Notes: generated by a model not told the origin, from the letters alone. Positions 1 through 5,379 are shown, counted from the stretch's first letter. The stretch is 5,663 bases of DNA from Saprospiraceae bacterium (GCA_013002475.1 JABDJM010000360.1:1-5663); one strand, 5' to 3'. Program-made: numbers and translations.

Positions 1-2065
1 AACTCTTGCTAACCTGCGCATTCATCAAAACAAAGGAGCGAGAGTATTCGTCCAATTGAAATTCTGCGGGATTAGAACCCGTAAACGGGATTCGTTTTTT
101 TCCCTGCCAGTTCAATGTATAATCAAAGCTCCAACTGTCGCTAGTTTCATATCCGAAATTGATGAAGGCCCGGTTTCGGGAGGTCAATGGCTTTTCCAGC
201 AAGCCTCTCGTGTAATCAGTTTTTACATCAAACAATCGATAGGCAATTCGAAGATCCAATCTTTTGATCAACTCATAGTCTACCTGAAATTGAAGGCTGT
301 TTGAGAAAGACTTTCCCTGAAGATTATAGATCCTGACTTCATTTGGAGAGCTATCCACATCTACCACAACCTGATCCTGAAAATCTGTTCGGAAAAAATC
401 AACACTGATCATTCCTTCCCGATAGTCAAGTGTAAAATCCTGAGAAAGTGATACACCATAGTTCCAGGCTATTTCAGGGTTTAGACCGTAAGGGTTGTCG
501 TTGTCCCTTGAAAAGATCAGCCAATTACGGTTGCTGGCAAACAGGGCAAAGTTTTCAGCGAAAATATTTGCGGTCCGTTGTCCTCGTCCCGCCGACGCCC
601 GGATCACTGTTCCGGAATTTGGAGCATACCTTGCATGGACTCTAGGAGTTGCAAAAAAGCCATAGTTGTTATGATAATCTCCACGCAGTCCTAACACCAC
701 AGCAAACTCTTCGCCCTTTGTATAGGTGTATTCTGCAAATGCTCCAGGCACTGACTCATTCCTTTCATAATGCCCGAAACCTAAATGCTCCTCATAGGTA
801 TCCAGCTGATAACTCAGTCCGGCCTTGATAGTATTATTTGTATTTCCGAGGATGCCATTATAAATCAGGTTTGCATAAAACAAGTTTTGATCCGCATTAA
901 ATGGCTGATTTCCAAACTGACTGATCTGCGAATGATCCATCGCGGATAGTTGAAGGCCGACAGATTCCCAGGGCTTGGCCTCATTTACCCAACCAATTTT
1001 TGCCCAGGCCTCCATTCTGTCATTATTCAGATCCAAACCCCACAGGTTGGGATTGTTTTCTTCAGAAAGACCATCGTAATCAAGTTGTCCTCCAAAGTGA
1101 TTGCTGGTGGTATACTTTACTCCAAATTGACTTCTTATTCCTTTATCACCAATGTATCTCCACCGGTTTAAAAGGATTAAATCCTTTTTCAAAGGATTGT
1201 CCATAAAGCCATCATCATTGGAATCATTCTTCCTTGAATTCTGACTGTAATGAGCCAGAAGTCCTGTATGAAGTTTCGGAGAAAAGGAATGAGCTGCATG
1301 GACATTGGCTTCTGCCCTGCCCATAATGTTCCCGTACAGATTGACGAAGACCCTTTCTGTCTCCTCTGGTTTTTCCAGTTCAACATTGATCTGTCCGGCA
1401 ATTGATTCAAATCCATTTACTACCGAGCCTGCCCCTTTGTTCAACTGTATGCTTTCCACCCAGGTGCCCGGAGAATGACTGAGACCATTCAAAGCTGACA
1501 GGCCTCTAATATCAGGGATCATCTCCCGGGTCATTTGAGTATAGGGTCCGGCTAAGCCAAGAAGTTGGATCTGCCGGGTACCGGTTACCGCATCGGTAAA
1601 ACTTACATCTACACTGGGGCTGGTTTCAAAGCTTTCGCTGAGGTTGCAGCAGGCAGCCTTTGCCAACTCTTTTTCGGTAATCTTTTCAGTCTTTAGTGGA
1701 TTCATGTATGAAACCTCCGTTGACCTTTTTCTGGACTTAACAGTTACCTCATCGAGGTTAACGCCAGCATCCAAAGTCAGGGTCAGGAACAATTGTTCTC
1801 CAACCAAAAGCGTATCGTTTTCAAAAGCTATATGTGAGATGACCAGCTGATCAGTATGCTTAACCTTTTCGAGAGAAAACATTCCGAACTCATCGGTAAT
1901 AGCCATGGTAGTTCCGTCCACCCAAAAGATGTTCGCACCTATCAAGGGTTCTGTTTCTCCATCTTTTCTTTCTAAAATTTGCCCGGACACGGATCCTTGA
2001 TCCTGGGCTTTGACCTGTTGCATCCCTAGACACAAGAAGATCAATGACAGTAGAAAAATTCTCAT
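1..2065 (-). CDS. TonB-dependent outer-membrane receptor, metal-associated type (3' end cut by window edge)
   Basis: The frame is open from the ATG at 2065 to the window edge, giving 688 codons without a stop; the C-terminal end of the barrel lies outside. Residues 1-21 form a signal peptide (MRIFLLSLIFLCLGMQQVKA then Q). Residues about 22-105 resemble the carboxypeptidase-regulatory-like domain of Bacteroidota receptors (GQILERKDG, LIGANIFW, TDEFGMFSL). The plug spans about 115-230 (TGTRQIQLLGLAGPY, GAGSVVNGFESIAGQINVEL), followed by beta-barrel sequence with alternating aromatic strands. A Cys-Cys pair sits at 139-140 (KAACCNLSESF), and a DxNxDGxxD loop at 281-289. The start lies 3 bases after the stop of the HMA gene, so the two are almost certainly co-transcribed and probably translationally coupled. 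Receptors of this family move scarce substrates across the outer membrane using TonB energy; the metal-protein neighbours suggest a metal or metal complex. The substrate is inferred, the family is clear. Confidence 0.95.
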   Translation of the reverse strand, partial: MRIFLLSLIFLCLGMQQVKAQDQGSVSGQILERKDGETEPLIGANIFWVDGTTMAITDEFGMFSLEKVKHTDQLVISHIAFENDTLLVGEQLFLTLTLDAGVNLDEVTVKSRKRSTEVSYMNPLKTEKITEKELAKAACCNLSESFETSPSVDVSFTDAVTGTRQIQLLGLAGPYTQMTREMIPDIRGLSALNGLSHSPGTWVESIQLNKGAGSVVNGFESIAGQINVELEKPEETERVFVNLYGNIMGRAEANVHAAHSFSPKLHTGLLAHYSQNSRKNDSNDDGFMDNPLKKDLILLNRWRYIGDKGIRSQFGVKYTTSNHFGGQLDYDGLSEENNPNLWGLDLNNDRMEAWAKIGWVNEAKPWESVGLQLSAMDHSQISQFGNQPFNADQNLFYANLIYNGILGNTNNTIKAGLSYQLDTYEEHLGFGHYERNESVPGAFAEYTYTKGEEFAVVLGLRGDYHNNYGFFATPRVHARYAPNSGTVIRASAGRGQRTANIFAENFALFASNRNWLIFSRDNDNPYGLNPEIAWNYGVSLSQDFTLDYREGMISVDFFRTDFQDQVVVDVDSSPNEVRIYNLQGKSFSNSLQFQVDYELIKRLDLRIAYRLFDVKTDYTRGLLEKPLTSRNRAFINFGYETSDSWSFDYTLNWQGKKRIPFTGSNPAEFQLDEYSRSFVLMNAQVSKS

Positions 2066-2068
2066 GAA

Positions 2069-2428
2069 TTAGTGAACTTCTATACCATCCTTGTACCGAC
2101 AGCAACTTGGCAACTCCTTGTAAGCTTCATCGGGAGCTTCCACTAAAGAGGTGTCATAGCCTGCATTTGCTATGGCATTATGAATATCTAGTGGGGTTAT
2201 CTTGCTGGGCTTGAAAATCACCTTGATCATCTGGGTGTTCTTGTCCCATTGGGCAAACTTCACTCCTTTTGTCAAAGCGGCATTCTCGATTCGCTTTTTG
2301 CACATCTTACAAACGCCGGAAACTTCAAAATTGATTTCCGCAACGCCTGATTCGGTCTGAGCATTGGACTCAGTGGGCAAAAAGAAAAACACTGCAAAAA
2401 GTGATGAGATAAAAAATATGTGTCGCAT
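2069..2428 (-). CDS. Secreted heavy-metal-associated (HMA) domain protein
   Basis: The product is 119 residues. I chose the ATG at 2428 because it is followed directly by a signal peptide (MRHIFFISSLFAVFFFLPTE, cleavage likely near SNA-Q at 23/24); a longer frame from 2467 adds 13 residues of unlikely sequence. Residues about 29-95 are an HMA fold: the metal loop GVCKMCKKRIE gives CxxC at C40 and C43, followed by the strand and helix pattern ending NAIANAGYDT. This is the fold of Atx1/CopZ-type copper chaperones and of MerP, but here it is exported, so it should act in the periplasm. A second cysteine pair lies in the tail (LPSCCRYKD, C109-C110). The gene sits between the small Cys-rich gene and the TonB receptor. 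I infer that it takes metal from, or passes it to, the receptor. Which metal is bound cannot be decided from the sequence. Confidence 0.93.
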   Translation of the reverse strand: MRHIFFISSLFAVFFFLPTESNAQTESGVAEINFEVSGVCKMCKKRIENAALTKGVKFAQWDKNTQMIKVIFKPSKITPLDIHNAIANAGYDTSLVEAPDEAYKELPSCCRYKDGIEVH

Positions 2429-2459
2429 GATAATTTGATTAATAGTTAAATGAAAAGTT

Positions 2460-2477
2460 ATCGTCACAGGTGACGAT
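2460..2477. repeat. Perfect 8+2+8 inverted repeat inside the metal cluster
   Basis: The sequence is ATCGTCAC-AG-GTGACGAT, between the stop of the HYC_CC_PP-like gene and the start of the HMA gene, 31 bases upstream of that start. As RNA it can form a 7-bp stem with a 4-base loop. As DNA it has the size and symmetry of a dimeric-repressor operator. No clean U-tract follows on the minus strand, so it is not a classic terminator. It may be an internal operator, an mRNA processing or stability hairpin, or a partial attenuator. The symmetry is observed; the role is not known. Confidence 0.7.
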
Positions 2478-2492
2478 CATCAAAAGCAACTA

Positions 2493-2879
2493 TTAACCAT
2501 AATAGGTAAGAGAACCCATTCTTATCCTTCTTTGTTGGGAACCTATGGGAGGCGGATTAGCAAAAAGAGCAGGGACCTCTTTTAAAACTCTAAATGAAAT
2601 CAGATCATCCTCAATGATGGGAGAATAATTTGGTACGAATTCTATATCCGACAAGATCGGAGCATGGACTATCAATTGGTCCACATCCATTTGGATCTCT
2701 AATGAGGTGTCAGAGCAGCAATCATCCATTCCCTTCTTTGAATCGCAACAGCAATCCGGTGCAGGGAAGGCTATGCGCACTCCGACTAACTTATCTCCAC
2801 AGTAATGCGCATTAAGGGTTACCCCCAATGACAGTGAGAGGAAAAAAATAGAAAATGCCAGAATGCCTGTTTTTCGCAT
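2493..2879 (-). CDS. HYC_CC_PP family small Cys-rich exported protein
   Basis: The product is 128 residues from the ATG at 2879. This start gives a signal peptide (MRKTGILAFSIFFLSLSLGV) and lies just downstream of a -7-like box; the upstream in-frame ATG at 2927 would place that box inside the gene. The diagnostic motifs appear in order: HYC at 25-27 (NAHYCGDKLV), CCC at 43-45 and CC at 54-55 (DCCCDSKKGMDDCC), and PPP at 109-111 (FANPPP). This pattern matches the uncharacterised Bacteroidota family named HYC_CC_PP after these motifs. The function is unknown. Seven Cys including HYC, plus a His, in a short exported protein suggest metal binding or thiol exchange. It is the first gene of the cluster with the HMA protein and TonB receptor, which fits metal sensing or delivery. 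Family recognition is from memory of the motif pattern. Confidence 0.85.
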   Translation of the reverse strand: MRKTGILAFSIFFLSLSLGVTLNAHYCGDKLVGVRIAFPAPDCCCDSKKGMDDCCSDTSLEIQMDVDQLIVHAPILSDIEFVPNYSPIIEDDLISFRVLKEVPALFANPPPIGSQQRRIRMGSLTYYG

Positions 2880-2886
2880 AATCACC

Positions 2887-2917
2887 CTAAAATAAGATGG
2901 TTTCTTACCTAAATCAA
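2887..2917 (-). promoter_or_regulatory. Candidate promoter for the HYC_CC_PP / HMA / TonB cluster
   Basis: On the minus strand, TTG (2917-2915), a 20-base spacer and TATTTTAG (2894-2887) approximate the Bacteroidota sigma-A pattern of a -33 TTTG, 19-20 bases, and a -7 TAnnTTTG, with one mismatch in the -7 box. It ends 7 bases before the chosen ATG at 2879, so the transcript would be nearly leaderless. Weak consensus and AT-rich context make this a suggestion only. Confidence 0.3.
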
Positions 2918-3039
2918 CGAAAATCAAGCCAATTAGGATTTAGTTAACAGGCATAATTTTTCCAAAAAACCCACATTTTGATTGATTTGGAGGAGAATAT
3001 TGGGCCAAAACACCTAAATCAGGAAATTGTCCGAGAGAT

Positions 3040-3669
3040 TTAACCGGGGCTCAACCCTGGTGCTTGTTGACCAAGAACCTCTCTGAGGGCCTTCATAGTT
3101 TTCATAGGAGCCACCCCTACTCCCAGATTAACTACCCAAGCTGGAAGGTAACCGCCGGGATCTGTTTGAGCCTCATATTGGATCTGCAAGGTTCCATTGT
3201 TCAGGTCCCGGATGTCCCAGCTTGATTCAAATTCATTGATTCTAATGATCCCTTTTTGAATAGGAAATTTCGCCGGAGCAGAGCGTGACACAGATTGAAC
3301 ATGCTTTCCTTGTTCAGTAATTTTTTGGACTGAATGTACTACGAGGTCACGATCTGATATTGGAAACGGAAAATCGGACTCTGTGTAATAATAGAATTCG
3401 TTTTCGGAAACGGTTTCCAGCCTTTTGGCTAATTCGCATTTGTAGACCCAATTCAGATACCCCGGAACATCGTTCAATACAGAATCAAGAGTTTCCATTT
3501 CAGCAAAGAGGTTCATCTCGATCCTGACCGCTTTTATCGGATTATCTTCCGACAATCTGGTAAAAACAGAAATGCCCTCATCCTTATTCACCAACTCCCA
3601 TGCTCCGGAGGGGTCATCCCCAACCTCGGGGGAAAAAAGAAACAGGGAGATAAGCAGAAGAATTCTCAT
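3040..3669 (-). CDS. Exported START-domain (SRPBCC/Bet v 1-like) lipid-binding protein
   Basis: The product is 209 residues from the ATG at 3669, which opens with a short hydrophobic leader (MRILLLISLFLFSPEVG). An upstream in-frame ATG at 3723 would add 18 mostly charged residues, and a good -7 box (3686-3679) lies inside that extension, so the shorter start is preferred. The remainder matches the START fold: WELVNKDEGISVFTR at 24-38, a helix with VLNDVPGYLNWVYKCELAKR at 64-83, the strand SDFPFPISDRDLVV at 98-111, and the late signature DPGGYLPAWVVN at 170-181 followed by the C-terminal helix (MKTMKALREVL). START proteins hold a lipid or other hydrophobic ligand in a deep cavity; bacterial members are mostly uncharacterised. 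It precedes the metal cluster on the same strand by 160 bases but shows no evident functional tie. The fold is well supported, the ligand unknown. Confidence 0.88.
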   Translation of the reverse strand: MRILLLISLFLFSPEVGDDPSGAWELVNKDEGISVFTRLSEDNPIKAVRIEMNLFAEMETLDSVLNDVPGYLNWVYKCELAKRLETVSENEFYYYTESDFPFPISDRDLVVHSVQKITEQGKHVQSVSRSAPAKFPIQKGIIRINEFESSWDIRDLNNGTLQIQYEAQTDPGGYLPAWVVNLGVGVAPMKTMKALREVLGQQAPGLSPG

Positions 3670-3678
3670 ACAAGGATC

Positions 3679-3686
3679 CAAAGATA
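3679..3686 (-). promoter_or_regulatory. Bacteroidota-type -7 promoter box for the START gene
   Basis: The minus strand reads TATCTTTG, an exact match to the TAnnTTTG -7 consensus, ending 9 bases before the ATG at 3669. No convincing TTG is present 19-20 bases upstream, so the -33 element is poor. If used, it leaves only a few bases of leader and rules out the longer start at 3723. Confidence 0.45.
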
Positions 3687-3809
3687 AAAAGGATTTGCCC
3701 TTGTTCTTTTTCCGGAAGAACATTTAATCAAAATGCAACCTTCCCTTCCAATAGGCCCTCTAAAAACTGAGCCCCTCGATCGTGGATCCCATCCAAAAAC
3801 CGTTCACCT

Positions 3810-3822
3810 CCTCTTTAAGAGG
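3810..3822. repeat. 13-bp palindrome upstream of the small secreted protein gene
   Basis: CCTCTT-T-AAGAGG is a perfect 6+1+6 dyad centred about 20 bases before the ATG at 3837, in the gap between divergent genes (3670-3836). Its place and symmetry suit an operator or a short leader hairpin. No recognisable -7 box for the plus-strand gene was found in this gap. The role is inferred only from position. Confidence 0.4.
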
Positions 3823-3836
3823 CCAAAACCAGGGAT

Positions 3837-4199
3837 ATGAAACCAGCATACCGAGTCTTATTTTTTCTTTCACTCTGCTTCCTGATCTCTAACTCGCTTT
3901 ATTCCCAAACTAATAAACACAAAGTCTCAAAAGGTGCAGAGGAGTTATCTGTTCATTCCCTAGATGAGATTCAACGGGATCAACTGAATAACCTAAAATA
4001 CTTGTACGAACAAAAGCAGGATCGTATCCTAAAAAACACAGAAGGAGAAGAGGAGATGGCAACCAAACTTCAAAGGCTCAGGGATCAGTATCAGCTTCAG
4101 GTCTCAAAGATCCTGTCCAAAGGTCAGTTCGAAAAATGGAAGGCTATGCAACCTCATGAACAAAATATCCTTCTAACAAATAATCACAATAACCATTAA
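3837..4199 (+). CDS. Small secreted helical protein, function unknown (possibly Spy/CpxP-like)
   Basis: The product is 120 residues. Residues 1-23 form a signal peptide (YRVLFFLSLCFLISNSLYS, then Q). The mature part is strongly charged and almost entirely predicted helix: LDEIQRDQLNNLKYLYEQKQ at 42-61, then TKLQRLRDQYQLQVSKILSK at 76-95, then GQFEKWKAMQ. Two long helices, the second ending in a segment like the LTxxQ region of Spy/CpxP proteins (ILSKGQFEKWKAM), suggest a periplasmic Spy-like fold, but the match is weak and I would not name it. The tail NNHNNH carries two His. The gene is divergent from the START gene and is followed by a hairpin terminator about 80 bases downstream. A real gene is likely because of the clean signal peptide and helical composition. 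Confidence 0.75.
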   Translation: MKPAYRVLFFLSLCFLISNSLYSQTNKHKVSKGAEELSVHSLDEIQRDQLNNLKYLYEQKQDRILKNTEGEEEMATKLQRLRDQYQLQVSKILSKGQFEKWKAMQPHEQNILLTNNHNNH

Positions 4200-4277
4200 G
4201 CGTCCTGAACCCTTAGGGTTAAAACCTTAATGGCTCCACTAGTTATTATTTAGGATCAGCGATTGGTAGAAAGGATG

Positions 4278-4310
4278 ACCCGCAACTCACTGAGTGCGGG
4301 TTATCTGTTT
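4278..4310 (+). terminator. Terminator-like hairpin after the small secreted protein gene
   Basis: ACCCGCA (4278-4284) pairs perfectly with TGCGGGT (4295-4301). Inside, after one bulged A, CTC pairs with GAG around the triloop ACT. T-rich sequence follows (TTATCTGTTT). This fits a rho-independent terminator for the gene ending at 4199. It lies inside the region that would be coding if the acetyltransferase started at 4275, and so argues for a later start. Confidence 0.6.
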
Positions 4311-4334
4311 GAAAGCTTCTGTATCTTGCCAGCT

Positions 4335-4853
4335 GTGTATTTGTTAAAAACTGAAAGGCTGGGGATCAGGAAATTCTTCATGGAGGATGCACCCTTCTTG
4401 TTTGACTTAGTTAACTCTCCCGGATGGTTAGAACATATAGGTGACAGAGATATAAAAACTCTTCAGGCTGCCAAAGAATACCTTCAATCGCGCTATCTGG
4501 AAGGGTATCAAGAAGAAGGTTTTGGGTTTTACGTTTTGGAATTGCTTTCGGATAGGGTTAAGGTCGGGACCTCGGGTTTTATTAAGCGTGATTTTTTAGA
4601 AGAGATCGATGTAGGATTTGCTCTCTTACCGGAGCATGAGGGCAAGGGCTATGCCTTTGAAGCCACCTCAGCTATTATTGATTTCGGAAAAACAGAATTT
4701 GGGATTGATCGAACTGTTGCCATCACTTCCCCTGAAAATGCCCGGTCAATTAGGCTGTTGAAAAAACTGGGTTATCGTTTCGAGCGGCAAGTAGCCTGGC
4801 CGGAGACGCTTGAGCCTTTGATGTTATTTGGCCGCGGGATTGGTAAGCCCTAA
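4335..4853 (+). CDS. GNAT family N-acetyltransferase (RimJ/RimL-like)
   Basis: The GTG start at 4335 gives 172 residues beginning (M)YLLKTERLGIRKF, the usual opening strand of RimJ/RimL-type GNATs. An ATG at 4275 would give 192 residues, but the extra 20 residues have no family counterpart and the first of them overlap a terminator-like hairpin. Core features are the first strand and helix (KTERLGIRKFFMEDAPFLFD, 5-24), the WLEHIGDRDI segment (31-40), motif A with the acetyl-CoA pyrophosphate loop (VGFALLPEHEGKGYAFEA, 93-110, carrying ExxGKGYA), and motif B (SPENARSIRLLKKLGYRFE, 132-150), where the Asn and the Leu-Gly-Tyr turn are typical. It transfers an acetyl group from acetyl-CoA to an amine on an unknown acceptor, small molecule or protein N-terminus, in the cytoplasm. 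No neighbour indicates the substrate. A poor -7-like TATCTTG (4322-4328) would make the transcript leaderless. Confidence 0.9.
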   Translation: MYLLKTERLGIRKFFMEDAPFLFDLVNSPGWLEHIGDRDIKTLQAAKEYLQSRYLEGYQEEGFGFYVLELLSDRVKVGTSGFIKRDFLEEIDVGFALLPEHEGKGYAFEATSAIIDFGKTEFGIDRTVAITSPENARSIRLLKKLGYRFERQVAWPETLEPLMLFGRGIGKP

Positions 4854-4856
4854 GGG

Positions 4857-4878
4857 ACCTGCCTGCCGGCAGGCAGGT
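4857..4878. repeat. Perfect 22-bp GC-rich palindrome
   Basis: The left arm ACCTGCCTGCC (4857-4867) is followed at once by its exact reverse complement (4868-4878), only 3 bases after the acetyltransferase stop. The arms contain the CCTGCC/GGCAGG core that returns at 5217-5249. It may act as a transcription end or mRNA 3' stabiliser for the acetyltransferase, but there is no U-tract. It looks like a dispersed intergenic palindrome of the REP type. The first tandem-repeat unit begins at its last base. Confidence 0.8.
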
Positions 4879-5116
4879 TGCTAAGCCCGGATGAAGTATT
4901 GCAGTGCATTTCACCTAGAATTATCATTCATTGCTTGAATGTATTTCTTAATGTTGCCACAAAGGAACAAGGATCACAAAGAGGATTGCTAAGCCCGGAT
5001 GACATTGCAGTGTATTTCACCTACAATTGTCATTCATTGCTTGTATGTATTTCTCAATGTTGCCACAAAGGCACAAGGAACACAAAGAGGATTGCTAAGC
5101 CCGGATGATGTATTGC
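4878..5116. repeat. Tandem repeat, two full ~107-bp units and a partial third
   Basis: Units start at 4878, 4986 and 5092, each with TTGCTAAGCCCGGATGA. Unit 1 is 108 bp and unit 2 is 106 bp. By eye they differ at about eight positions plus a 2-base deletion. The third copy keeps only the first ~25 bases before diverging. Each full unit holds a near-palindrome CATTCA-TTGCT-TGAATG (perfect in unit 1 at 4925-4941, one mismatch in unit 2) and a CACAAAG-type microrepeat (CCACAAAGGCACAAGG). The 2-base deletion shifts any reading frame between units, so the region is non-coding. The unit is not one I recognise by name. Confidence 0.85.
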
Positions 5117-5175
5117 TACTCTGTAGTGCAAACTTCTTCAATCATCAAATCAAAAAACTACTTACCTGAGGCGAA

Positions 5176-5219
5176 GGTCTCCTGACCTCTCGCCGAATTC
5201 GCAAAGCGGTCGGGAGACC
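5176..5219. repeat. 12-bp inverted repeat (hairpin)
   Basis: GGTCTCCTGACC (5176-5187) pairs with GGTCGGGAGACC (5208-5219); the single imperfect position is a G-U pair in RNA. The 20-base loop holds the small palindrome CGAATTCG (5194-5201). Its right arm overlaps the left arm of the next inverted repeat by 3 bases, so the two cannot both be fully paired. Confidence 0.7.
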
Positions 5220-5249
5220 CCTGCCTGCGTACCGCAGGTAGGCAGGGGT
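5217..5249. repeat. Interrupted CCTGCC/GGCAGG inverted repeat
   Basis: ACCCCTGCC (5217-5225) pairs with GGCAGGGGT (5241-5249); inside, TGCG (5226-5229) pairs with CGCA (5233-5236), leaving GGTA (5237-5240) as a bulge. It resembles a longer version of the palindrome at 4857-4878 that has picked up a 4-base insertion. It is followed by TTGCTCAGCC (5249-5258), close to the TTGCTAAGCC that follows the first palindrome. Confidence 0.65.
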
Positions 5250-5280
5250 TGCTCAGCCTCTTCAAGAATGGACACAAAGT

Positions 5281-5299
5281 CCTACCAAAAGCAGGTAGG
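5281..5299. repeat. Short hairpin CCTACC / GGTAGG
   Basis: CCTACC (5281-5286) and GGTAGG (5294-5299) flank a 7-base loop. The GCAGGTAGG of the right arm also occurs at 5234-5242, so this is a further fragment of the same repeat vocabulary. It is short and could be chance on its own. Confidence 0.4.
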
Positions 5300-5308
5300 T
5301 ATCTAGTG

Positions 5309-5367
5309 GAGCGTAGACTCCCCGAAAGCCTCGCTTCGCTCAACATCGGGCAGGCCGATCTACGCTC
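5309..5367. repeat. Nested inverted repeat between convergent genes
   Basis: Outer arms GAGCGTAGA (5309-5317) and TCTACGCTC (5359-5367) are perfect. Inside them CCCGA (5321-5325) pairs with TCGGG (5346-5350), and the loop carries the GC-rich CCTCGCTTCGCTC. It ends 12 bases before the stop of the rRNA methyltransferase gene, so on the minus strand it would form just after that message and could help end or protect it. No clear U-tract follows. It may equally be a copy of a dispersed intergenic element. Confidence 0.65.
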
Positions 5368-5379
5368 AACTTGCTACCC

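Noticed and set aside
1160..1200. AAAGGATT repeated with an inverted ATCCTTTT inside the receptor gene
   Set aside because: It is explained by Leu/Asn/Lys codons in a continuous reading frame, and has no regulatory position.
56..1850. Several plus- and minus-strand frames of 65-82 codons within the first 2 kb
   Set aside because: They all lie inside the receptor gene, which is open over its whole length in one minus-strand frame with clear family motifs. Their translations show no signal peptide or known domain.
1890..2105. Minus-strand frame of 71 codons overlapping the start of the receptor and the end of the HMA gene
   Set aside because: It reads a different frame through two well-supported genes and has no recognisable content.
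2630..2815. Plus-strand 61-codon frame opposite the HYC_CC_PP-like gene
   Set aside because: It is antisense to a gene with a signal peptide and diagnostic motifs, and shows no features of its own.
2940..3039. Possible terminator between the START gene and the metal cluster
   Set aside because: There is a minus-strand GGGTTTTTT run, but no convincing stem forms before it.
4878..5108. Plus-strand 76-codon frame across the tandem repeat
   Set aside because: The two repeat units would encode the same first residues (LSPD) but then diverge completely because of a 2-base deletion, so protein sequence is not under selection. The start would be TTG.
4878..5116. CRISPR array
   Set aside because: Only two full units of about 107 bp repeat throughout their length, with no short repeat and unique spacer alternation.
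5158..5346. Minus-strand 62-codon frame across the hairpin chain
   Set aside because: It consists of inverted-repeat sequence with Arg/Ser/Pro-rich translation, no family match and no plausible initiation site.
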